From Leishmania donovani (lineage: Eukaryota > Euglenozoa > Kinetoplastea > Trypanosomatida > Trypanosomatidae): DNA of 64,000 nt. The notes beneath the pieces are model-generated. The model was not told where the DNA came from, searched no databases, and worked only from the letters and a program-made list of their open reading frames with translations. Below, piece after piece: positions 54,701-63,800 of the stretch (positions are counted from its first letter, which is position 1; each line of letters begins with the position of its first letter). A program made the translations under genes and the position numbers. Where the stretch lies: NCBI RefSeq assembly GCF_000227135.1, contig NC_018261.1, forward strand, positions 956,829 through 1,020,828, given 5' to 3'.

Positions 54701-57700
54701 CGCCTTGTACGCTGCCTGCCACCCACGCGCGTTGAAGGAAGAACCGCATTGCATGAACAGGTTGAAAAATGTCGAGAGCACCTGCAAACGCGTAAAGGGG
54801 ATCGTCGACTTTATCATCACACGGGAGCTAGGCACTGCCTTCAGGACGACAACGGAGGTCAGACGAGTCATCTCGAACATGTGCTCCAGCAGCTTCTCCG
54901 TGTGGGAAACGTTGCCGAACGCGCAGCAGACGCGCACGGTGTTCTGCAAACCGAGGAGAATGGTGCTGAAATAGCCAGCGCTTTGCGTGTCCTCCAAGTA
55001 GGCGGTCACCGCCTCGTACTCCGCCCCCGCCTCCAGCTCGTTCCCGGGCGGTGACGGCGACGAGAAGGACTGCGGTCGCACGTATTTCTCCGAATCCTCC
55101 AGCAGCTGTTGCAGAGCCAGCACGACAATGTGACACACCACATCTACCGACACCTCCCACATGGGAAGGGCGTTCTCAATGCTCGTCGCCGTTAAGAACA
55201 TCGCATGATGCGCCGCGTCGTTGGTGGAAGCCTCTTGTAGCGCATTCATCACCTCTTTCAACGTCGCACGCAACTCCTGCTGGTACATCTCCTCTCGCTT
55301 GCGCCGGGCTGAGTTGAACAGCGCGTTGCCGGCGGCATCCATTGGTAGCAAGACTTTGTCCGTGATGGCTGCCGCGATAGGAGAGAGGTGGCGCAGCAAG
55401 GGAATAGAGTCCAGCAGGTTCGTCGTCAACTTACTGCTACGTCTGCCTCCGGCAAATCCGCCCGCCGCGGCCGCGGCCGACGCGTGCACCGACGGCTGCG
55501 TGCCGCACTTCGGCGACGGCCGCAGCACGATCTCCTCCCCGCTGATGCGGTCGTAGATGCCACCGAGTATGGACGGGTCGATGTCGTTGCCCTCGTCGAT
55601 GCCTCTGTTATTCTGCAGAAAGCCCTCCTTCGTCATCTTGTTTTTGATGTGCGGACTGTGGGCGTCGGTGTTGAGCATGCAGATGGAGAAAGATAGAATG
55701 AAGGCGGTGTCTGCAGAGCCGAAGATGCCGGGGTTTTGACGGCAGTACTGCGCCGCGAACAGCTCCATTGTTTTGTCCACGACCTGCGCCTCGCCCAAGA
55801 GCTTGAAGCCGCCGAGGAAGAGACGCAGTGCCTCGTCCAGCGTCTTGCCGGTAAAGTCGTGTAGCCCAATCCACTCCTCGAACACGACACGCGACGACGG
55901 ACGTCGAAAGCACTTGGCAAAGTAGTCGCCCAGCACCATCTTGTCAAGGTAGTCCTCCTTGACACGCAGAAACGCTGCCACCTTCCTAGCAGAGAGAAGC
56001 ATGGCGTCATCCACGTCACTCGTGATGGCTGCCGTAGGCGTCGCTGCCGCTTCCACAGGGGCGGGGGATGCGGCGGCAGCATCAACGTCACCGTCTCCCG
56101 GCACCTGCTCCGTCCTTCTTGAAACCGCATTAGAATCTGATGGCGCCTCTGCATCGTCATTGCGAAGCCCATCCGAGGTGCTTGCGTTGGTGGTGCCCGT
56201 GGCTGTGGTGGGGATAGCGGCAGCCCCTGCTCTGTCGTTCAGTGAACCTTGCGCCCCCACAGTCGTCGGTGGCTCCGGTGTTGCACTGACCGCCTGGCCG
56301 GCGCTCTCGAGGATCAGCACTGAGTTTTCCAAGTATTCGATGGCCGCATCTGGGGCTGCCTTCTGATTGAACAAATCGAGGAATTTCTTGAACGCATCCT
56401 TGTACCGTCGGGCCTGCAGGAAAGCGTCGACGTTCGCGGCCGCGGCGAGACCACCGTTGCTGCCGACGCCACTCATCGATGAGCCCATCACCTCGACGCC
56501 ACACAGCAATGCGTGCGTCCTACCGTGCCGCAGTCCGTCCTCACTCAGGTCGTGCACGAACGGCGAACAGCCGGCAAGCTCGTGGGGTACTGTATCTGCC
56601 GTCGCGCCGTCTCGACACGCAGCCCCATTGCTGGGTGTACCGGCGTGACCGTCTTCCTCCTGATCGCATTCAAAGCGCTCGATCCACTGAATATTTGAGT
56701 CGGAGACCTGCAACAGGCTTACAAGTGCCTTGCGGCGAAGTGGTTCTGGCACGTCGTACTCCAGCCGCACTGTCAGAACCCTCTTCAGCTCAGCGAAGAG
56801 ATCGCTGTTGCACACCTGCTGTGCCGGAGGCATGGCGAGCGCGCCGAGGTAGTGGATCATCATCTCGAAAAAACTCTGCGAGTGCGTGTTGCAGTCGTAG
56901 TTCAGGAAGAGCCCAAGCAGGAGCTGCGGCTCCTCGATGTACGACCCGAAGGCCTCAAGCACGAGTAGCTTGTGCTCCAAGGAGGTGAAAGAGGAGTCTA
57001 GAACACGGAAGTACACGTGACGGAAGACCGTGCTCGTCTCACTTACCATCTGCGGACCAAAGCGCAGGCAGCAGCTTAAGAGTACATTGATGGAAAGCCG
57101 AAAGATGTCCAGGTCCGCCGAGATCGACGTGCGAATTGCAGCAGGCACGACAACCTGACGCAGCAGCTGGACAATATCTGGACTCTTGCGGAACTGCGGG
57201 CCGCCGTTCACAATACTGTACAAGAGAAAACTCAGAGCCGTCACCAGAATGTGCTCATTCAGCGACGCGGCAGAAAAGCTCGTAGTGGAGGCACCCTCTT
57301 CTGTGGCGTTGCCGGAGGTTCTGCGAGGAGCCGCCGGCGCCGCACCGTCACCGCCACCGCCACCGCCAGCGCAGTTGACCGGAGCGTCGCGATGATACTC
57401 GCTCGCCGACGCCGCCGCGACGCCCACCTCAAGTCCGCCGCCGCTCCCTGACAAGATAGACGAAATGCAGGAAAGCGGCGTCAGGCGAGCGATGTGGCCG
57501 CACAACTCTAGCAGCAGAAGCATGTCCGTCACCCCACGGAGCCGTCGAGGTGGCGACGCCGCCGTAAGCGCGGCAGCGGTCGTCGTTTCCGCTCGGTCAC
57601 ACACAGGCGGAACCCCAAGTGGGGCCGCAGCAGCAGCGATAGTGGAGGATGTGGTCGAAGGCGGTTTCTCTGCCGTCAGTTCACGTGCTTTGTCTGGTGT

Positions 57701-58990
57701 TTCCCCGTTATCTGTCTCTGTGCGCTCGAGAGGCGGGTCGACGAAGGATGGACCCGTCGGCTTGCCTGCCGAAATCGAGGTCACCGCAGTTGGCAAAGGC
57801 ATGAGCGGTGTGCCGGTTGAAGAGCTCGACGCAGAGTGCGATGTGGTGGTTTGCTCCTTCGAGCAGCCACCCGCACCGCTCCTGTCGTCACCGTCAGAGA
57901 CTCCCTGCTCGACATACTTGGACAAGGCGCGCGTTATCGCATGCAGCGCCTTCTGCGCCTCGTCTATGAGGATCGGCGACACCCCCGCTGATCGGGAGCA
58001 GAGCTCAAGCAGGGCGCGGAACACGCTTACTAGGCGACCGTCGTGCACAGACAGTTGCAGTGGCTGAAACGCAGAGGGCTGAGTGTTGGTGCTTGCCTTT
58101 CGACTGAGGCGGGGTGCAGCAGCAGCCTTGAGGGCGACAATCATCACAAAGTACAGCCGGTCACTCGACTCCTTCGACTGCACTGTGTCCACCGCCGCCA
58201 AGACCGCGTCTACGAGGCAGTCACGCACGTTTTGGCTCAGCCCCACAGTGTCTGCAGGCACGGATGTGATTTCGCTAGATACCGCGTCCGGCGCGCCAGC
58301 GCAACTTGGCGACGAAGGACGCTTCTTTCCACCCAGCAGCTTTGAAAGAAACACTTTGGCCCCTCTTGCAGTCGACTCGGGTACCGCGAACGTGGGGGCC
58401 GGCGCCACCAACTCCGATGGCAGAACTCCACTTGTCAAAACGACTGCGGCCAACTCAAGCGCTGCTGTCAGAATGCGCACCGAGTTGCGAGCAAGGCCTC
58501 CATTTTCGCCCATGATCGCCATACGGCAGGCGTACGCCAGTTTGCTGAGCTCCTCGTCATTACACAAGAACCGCTGTAGCGGACTGCAGGCAGTGGTGGT
58601 CGTAGGTACAGACGTCGAGGAGCTGGAAGGGGCAGACAGCAACGCTGCAACGGATTGTGTCGCCTCTGTGGCCTCTAGGCTTGTTGTACTGACCACCGCG
58701 GCCGCCTCCGTCCGGTCGCCACCTGTGGGAGACGGCTTTGCACCAGACGACTGCAGCGCCGACGCGCTACAGGACGGCGCGGCAGCGGAAGGCATTGGCA
58801 AGGACGCGTTTGCCCCCTGGGACGGTGCCGACTGCGCCGAGAGTTGGTCCTGGTGCTGACGAGACTCCTGTGCGAGGCGCTTCAGCGTCTTGCTAACAGC
58901 GGACAGTATTGTTCGTTCCCTCGTGTCGCTCTTCATCTCCGCCAGAAGGTGCGCACACGCGTCCACTATCTCTTCAATGCCCTTCTCCAT
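51704..58990 (-). CDS. Very large BIG/Sec7p-type ARF guanine-nucleotide exchange factor
   Basis: Predicted 2428 aa. The N-terminal part corresponds to the DCB/HUS region, with the HUS-box motif LFLNYDC (about residues 694-700). The Sec7 domain starts at FKKFLDLFNQKAAPDAAIEY (about residue 865) and is interrupted by about 90 residues of Ala/Thr/Pro/Ser-rich sequence (about 900-990). It resumes at VAAFLRVKEDYLDKMVLGDY and continues through FKLLGEAQVVDKTME (catalytic Glu about 1067), SICMLNTDAHSP and NNRGIDEGNDI to about 1155. Long helical HDS-type regions follow (for example around residues 1690-1740). Family knowledge: BIG/Sec7p activates ARF at the trans-Golgi. The first ATG is at 58990; the frame is open to 59095 without an ATG. 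The N-terminal half has several Ser/Thr/Ala-rich linkers, which account for the unusual length. Confidence 0.92.
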   Translation of the reverse strand: MEKGIEEIVDACAHLLAEMKSDTRERTILSAVSKTLKRLAQESRQHQDQLSAQSAPSQGANASLPMPSAAAPSCSASALQSSGAKPSPTGGDRTEAAAVVSTTSLEATEATQSVAALLSAPSSSSTSVPTTTTACSPLQRFLCNDEELSKLAYACRMAIMGENGGLARNSVRILTAALELAAVVLTSGVLPSELVAPAPTFAVPESTARGAKVFLSKLLGGKKRPSSPSCAGAPDAVSSEITSVPADTVGLSQNVRDCLVDAVLAAVDTVQSKESSDRLYFVMIVALKAAAAPRLSRKASTNTQPSAFQPLQLSVHDGRLVSVFRALLELCSRSAGVSPILIDEAQKALHAITRALSKYVEQGVSDGDDRSGAGGCSKEQTTTSHSASSSSTGTPLMPLPTAVTSISAGKPTGPSFVDPPLERTETDNGETPDKARELTAEKPPSTTSSTIAAAAAPLGVPPVCDRAETTTAAALTAASPPRRLRGVTDMLLLLELCGHIARLTPLSCISSILSGSGGGLEVGVAAASASEYHRDAPVNCAGGGGGGDGAAPAAPRRTSGNATEEGASTTSFSAASLNEHILVTALSFLLYSIVNGGPQFRKSPDIVQLLRQVVVPAAIRTSISADLDIFRLSINVLLSCCLRFGPQMVSETSTVFRHVYFRVLDSSFTSLEHKLLVLEAFGSYIEEPQLLLGLFLNYDCNTHSQSFFEMMIHYLGALAMPPAQQVCNSDLFAELKRVLTVRLEYDVPEPLRRKALVSLLQVSDSNIQWIERFECDQEEDGHAGTPSNGAACRDGATADTVPHELAGCSPFVHDLSEDGLRHGRTHALLCGVEVMGSSMSGVGSNGGLAAAANVDAFLQARRYKDAFKKFLDLFNQKAAPDAAIEYLENSVLILESAGQAVSATPEPPTTVGAQGSLNDRAGAAAIPTTATGTTNASTSDGLRNDDAEAPSDSNAVSRRTEQVPGDGDVDAAAASPAPVEAAATPTAAITSDVDDAMLLSARKVAAFLRVKEDYLDKMVLGDYFAKCFRRPSSRVVFEEWIGLHDFTGKTLDEALRLFLGGFKLLGEAQVVDKTMELFAAQYCRQNPGIFGSADTAFILSFSICMLNTDAHSPHIKNKMTKEGFLQNNRGIDEGNDIDPSILGGIYDRISGEEIVLRPSPKCGTQPSVHASAAAAAGGFAGGRRSSKLTTNLLDSIPLLRHLSPIAAAITDKVLLPMDAAGNALFNSARRKREEMYQQELRATLKEVMNALQEASTNDAAHHAMFLTATSIENALPMWEVSVDVVCHIVVLALQQLLEDSEKYVRPQSFSSPSPPGNELEAGAEYEAVTAYLEDTQSAGYFSTILLGLQNTVRVCCAFGNVSHTEKLLEHMFEMTRLTSVVVLKAVPSSRVMIKSTIPFTRLQVLSTFFNLFMQCGSSFNARGWQAAYKAMSLVDALANGIEGMWQRQARRLLDTTPVSKETSLVLPKPPDSAAKSAASLASTGLDASNNNTRSVSSAAMAPEQQQQQRADLWFGALNDVPASIVDRASRDNRKAILWGLRSVPTCHVDLWLDRLFDATQYPPRVQLEMTSGLVKVCEMELQYTRTFSLTKLFDFVSICASFLSRLQWRDLWAHASEVFTLAGCRSSSEIALSSLDGLRLVALTYLMREELLNYSFQKEVLKPFELILMSNQNVACRQKVMMILSEVIDFRAEHLASGWNVVFSCLSHAAAIPEVAPSAWSICEGVILRHISYVKDCFSDLIFCLTTFACSGVEESMPLRAISYLVACGHWLQYGLEAPPLEVRTADAVTRWATRYLTVEQELAASHVLGKPLSRVTLAAEPLTLDALLQKPMTFTSKTKYHLWMSLFEGMVPIVVVHSSVRVRAHALSSIWALLAQYAGLFDAEVRSSLFNGMVRPMLTTLLTHVPGDADLVSPTMSGGYESDRFDYRLLVYLALKGMLLACKDHAHLLELACKVLNELVESTNITMRMLRNDYVDEVLRVCYDFVWAAPSLATMDALDRLPSVPGAPSSKDAVNYAERLYQWIPTEARHDNPFVVGLVHEIQQAGVVDVVHFKRTAGWVELHQTPAARNTPVQVSLSRLSATSVQLASAIMLQIRSTIFRCLTHGLLGKLQLLLSTCEADRNVCLEVSGAMRHVLLGVSFYFLVTRDARAVRFLKSVMATSHEHGMVGSHDVASHTEPASLTTAAGTDASAGDGALKSRCSSTAAVAASPAFIATSKNAVLETLLLIPYACVLIEFIAAFDLGEADDNVVRNDLWAYVSQYLEELKRTRLACIELQQTVQAGVRAELEAAATTTNPSTPATQVFKEYKGCHFTDIFRSARYPIGARTLYLTAQSDPSIRQRVFTEWCYLLRIYALKCTAILGASSVVLQACPTRDLIDVLRVIPSAFEEAAVSAYFNSCWEEMDLHCSMPPEPCVELCARILESRM

Positions 58991-60886
58991 GTCTACGAGT
59001 GGCAAAGCAGTAAAAGGATAGGCCGGCTGAATCCCAGACGCAGTGAGAGAATCCGGAAAAAGACCAGAGGGGAACGCAAACGCACGTGCCGCCACAAGAT
59101 AGGGGGAAAAAACTTGCGAGCCAAGAGAGGCGCGCGTTTGACACGCGGGCTGACTTCAGTTGCGGTGGGTGAAAGAACGGTGGAGAGTGTTGTCCGAGGG
59201 ATGGAAGGGGCGCAAGCACTACTCTCACAGAAAGGCAAAACGGAAGAAAAAAGCAAGGGCGAGCACCTCCACAAACACAAGTGCTGGAGAGGGGGTGGGA
59301 AAGGGGTCACACCTGGCCGTTTCCCCGAAGACGACAGAACAGGAAGAAGAGAGAGTGATCGGGTGAGTCAGGCGGCGAGGAGTGAAGGCGTCCAAGACAC
59401 AGAGGGCACCGATAGAGAGGAGTAGCAGTGCACAGCTACGGGCGAGAGGGTCTTCATGCGAAGACGGCGACGGGGCAAGACGAAGAGATACATATGAAGG
59501 TTCGAGAGTGGAGCGAGCAGCGACTAGCACACAACTGCTGCGCAAAATGACGAGTTCGGCAGCTGCAGGAGGAAAGTGAAATTGTTATTTTCGTTCAGAA
59601 AAGAAACATGTGTCGTGGCAGTGGATGTGCGCGCGCGTGTGTGTGTGTGAATCAGGAGAAGTGTACGTATGGGAGAAGAATGTTGGCAAAGCGGGTTGAA
59701 GAGCAGGAGTTTGGGTATTGCGTATGCACGGCAACGTAAGACAGACACATGTCCGACCCATAGAAACGTACACGGAGATAGTTGTGTAACGGAGGAGATA
59801 CGAAGAGACGTAAAGCGAAGATTATTCCCACTCATATGTGAGTGTGTGTGTGTGTATGCGATTGTCAAAGAAGGTGCAGGAGAGAGGGTGAAAGCAACAG
59901 TTGGTGGGCGAGTGCAAGTTGAAGAAGTGGCGCACGTCTATATATACGTATACGTATATAGGTGTGCATACGCATACATCCATACAGAGGCGTGGCGGCA
60001 TTTCCATGTGCTCCTTTCTGACCCAAAGTGAGAAGGGAGGACAGCAAGAGGAGGAAAATGGTTACGAAGCACTGCGTCGCCGAATGCTCTGAAAGCCAAA
60101 TATTAGGCGCAGACGCGCTTCGCTGTTCCAGTGAAGACTCCCTCGCGTTTCCTCGTCGCCGTTACCGCACTCCTCCCTCCCTCTTTACTGGCACCTTTCT
60201 CGCCAGCTTACAACACGACAACTCATCTTGCTAATGTGTGCTCTATGCTGCCGCCGGAGTGCCACTGGTGAATGTGAGGAACACGGAGAGAAGGCACACC
60301 CACGTGTAGCCTCTTACGTCAGGTTCCACGTAGCACGTCCGCTTTTCAACGTTTTGCCTTCGGCGCTGTGATCTGGTAGATCCTGCGAAGGCGAAAGGGA
60401 GTAGCGGCAGACTCATGAAACAAGATTCACGACAAGAAAAGAACTCCTATCCATCCGTGAAAGGCGCAGCCCTCGACCTCTTCGAAGACCCAGGGCTTTC
60501 GCCATGATTGTTCATCTTTTTGTTGCTGTGCTACTGCTTGATGAGGGGATCTTTCGACATGAACTCTCGTGATGCTCTCCCCCTCTATTTCGCCTATCCA
60601 GAAAAAAAAAAACATCAAGACCAGCAGTGCTTCTCCTCTTTTCGGTCGACTGGCGCCGCCTATGCTGAGCAGCATCATCGTACAAAACCCACACGCACGA
60701 GGAGATAGAGTGAAAGAGGGAATGCTTCTTGGAGATACGAAAACGAGGGCGAACAAAAGACGAGGCGCGCTATCCTTTCAAGGTGCCTCTCCTCTCATTC
60801 CTTTTCGCAGGAAAGAACCACCACACGCACACACACACATACAGACCTCCTCGAAGCTCTTACACGACGGGCCAGAGGCTCAAACG
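58991..60886. other. Intergenic between the BIG-like gene and the repetitive coiled-coil gene
   Basis: On the minus strand, pyrimidine-rich stretches at about 59030-59110 with an AG near 59030 likely serve the BIG-like mRNA. The rest is the 3' UTR of the repetitive protein, with TATA-type alternation near 59935-59965. No coding frame recognised. Confidence 0.5.
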
Positions 60887-63800
60887 CTATTGCATCATGG
60901 GCTTCAGCTCATCGCGAAAGGCATCCAACGCACCGGCTGAGTTGCCCATGGTATCCTTGGACTTGGAAAGCGCGGCCATGGTCCGTTTCAGCAGCCGTCT
61001 AAGGTCATGATTGAGATCCTCAGACTTGTTCAGTTTTTTTTGCCACTCCTTCTCCACCTCGTCCAGCTGAGCATCCTTCTTGCGGACGGTGGCCACTGCG
61101 TCGCGCAGCTGACCTTCCGTATCTATGATTTGAGCAAAGAGGCTGCTCTTGTCATCACCTGACTCCGCCATGGCACTTTGCAGCCGCTTGATCTTGTCGA
61201 GCTCCTTTTGCAGCCGGAACACCTCCGCGTCAGAGTCGGCGCGCAGTCTCAGCGCGCTCTCCTCGCCCTCACGAGCCTCTTGAACCATGGCTGACATTTC
61301 CTCCAGACGTTCCAACGCATCGGAAACCTCTTTGCCCTTGCCTTCCAGTTCCTGCTCCATCTCGCGCATCTGCGCCTCGTGCTCGTCAATCATGCTCTCC
61401 ATGTCGTCCTTGAGAGCCTCGTTTTCAGCAGTCTTGTCCCGCAGTGCAGCTTCCGCGTCCAGGAGCAACTTGCGCAGACGAGCCAGCTCGTCCTGAAGTC
61501 CATCGTGTAGAGTGTTGTCCTGATCCGTCTGATCTCGTAGACGATTAATCTGGTCTCGTAGCACACCCACTTGTTTCTCGTGTTCGTCGTTCTCGCCGCG
61601 GCGTGCCTCCTGCAGCTCGAACAGCTCCTGTTCACGCGCCGCAAGACGCTGAAGCAGTTCCTTTTCATTCTCATGGCTCTGACTATTGGCGAAGTCGTCC
61701 AGATCCTTGATAACTTGATTGTACTGATCTGTCTTTTCCTTCAGCTCCTCAAGCAGGTCCTGAATTCGATTGTTCAGTGCGTCGAGGTCCAACGTCATTC
61801 TTTCGACCTCCCTCGCCTTTTCGGCGGCCCTGTACTCAGCGGCGCGTAGATCATATCGCAGGTCGTTCACTTCCTTCTGCACCGCACCCAGCTCCGTCTC
61901 GGTGATCTCCTTCTCCTTTTGCAGCTGTTTCAGTTCATCCTCGAGGTTTTCTCGCATCTCCTCACAAACCTTCGTGTCCTTCAGCGCAATGCGAAGCTCC
62001 TCGAGCTCGCTCTCCTTGGCTTCCAGCTGCTCCATAGCAGCCTTCTCTGTGTCGCGCGCCGCCGCCAACACTTCGGCAAAGGCCTCTAGCTTCGCCACGC
62101 CTTCGGCGCTCACAGCATCTGCGTCGCCAAAAAGCCTGCATGCTTCGTCCAACTTGTCCGTAAGCAAATCCAGTTCACCCTGGAGACGCTCCACCTCCTC
62201 CTGAGCCTCCCCAAGGTCGTTCTTCCAGCGCTCCTCCTCATTCTTGAACAGTTTCCGCAGCTGCTCCAGCTCACGCTCCCTCTCCTCTGCGAGATCCCGC
62301 CACGACTGTTCGGCGTCACGTGACTCCTCTAGAGCCTTCAAAAGTGCCTCAAGATGAGAGAACACAGCTTCGCTGGAGGGGTCCCTGACTGCATCGGGAT
62401 CCATCGCATCCCGAATCCGTTCACCTAACGCACTCAGCTCCATCACCATTTGAGCATTCAAGTCCCGCTGTTCCTTTAGCTCATCCAGCTTCACACAGAA
62501 CAAGGGCTCCCGTTCAATGGTGACAGGTGACACCGGCACGTCTACACCGGCCACGTCAACCTTTTCGCTCAGCTCCTCACCAGAAAACCTACCTTCAGCT
62601 TCCCGGCAGGCGATAGCATCGAGGCGTCTCCTTCGGAAAGCCCGAACTTCAGCGACCAGCTTCTCGTTAGTCAGACTCAGAGCCGATAACTCAGCAGCCA
62701 CCTTCGCCCGATCCTTTTCCATTGTCCGCAGAGCCGCCTCCGACGCCCGCTCAGCCTCCGCCCATTGACCCCGCACATCTTCGCTCTCGTTTCGCGCCTC
62801 TGCCAACAAACCAACCGCCTCCTCCAGCTTTTCGAGAAGATCTCCGCACTCGTCACCCTTCTCGCTGAGCTGTCGTCCAAGATCTTCAACGTCGAATCCT
62901 CGACTTTCCGCCTCAGCCCTGACTGCACAAAATTCCTCCAGCGTCACAGCGTACAGCGGCTCGTCGGCGATCTGCTGCGGCTCCAGCGCGCGCTCCGCCG
63001 CCTCGCCCGCGGGCACAGGCCTTGCCGGCACGGGCAGCGTGCCGTCCGCGTCGCGGGCCTCCAGCGCCGCGTTGCGCCTCGCGCGGAAGGCGGCCACCTC
63101 CTTCGCAAGCCTCTCCGCCTCCGCCCGCTCCTCGTGCAGTTTCTCAGCAACCCTGGCGGCATCCTCCTCCTTAGCGGCGAGTGCGAGCTGAAGGTCGCTG
63201 ATCGCGTCCTTGGCCTCATCAAGCCCATCCTTTGGCGCCAACCGCTTCGCATACAGGGCCCACACGTTGGGATAGTGGTATTCCTCCACAAGCTTCGCAA
63301 TATCGTCGCAGCTGATGTCACTGTTGTGCGTCACACTCACGCTCGCTTGCAGACTCCCCAGCGCAAACGCGATCTCAGAGAGGTCATCGCGACAGACGCG
63401 GCATGCAGCGCACACATCCGTCACAAATGCGTCGTGAAGCGCGTGCGGCTTCGTCTCCACAACAGCGCCCCACTCCTCGCCCTCAAACACCTTCGTGTGA
63501 CGCGAAGTAGTCTGCGGCTTCGCCTTATCGCTGTTGTTAGCGCGCACGTCGTGCTTCTCGAGGTCAGCAACCGCAGCATCCTTCATCTCACACACAGCCC
63601 TCAGTGCAGCGTTCTCACCTTTCACTGCCTTCAACTCAGCCAACACATCCAGCAGCTCAGACTCCAGAGCAGCAGCATTGTCCTCAATCGCCGCTACACC
63701 GCGCGCAGCATCCTCGCGAGCCTGCTCCAGCTCCTCCAGCGTCACAGCGTACAGCGGCTCGTCGGNNNNNNNNNNNNNNNNNNNNNNNNNNNNNNNNNNN

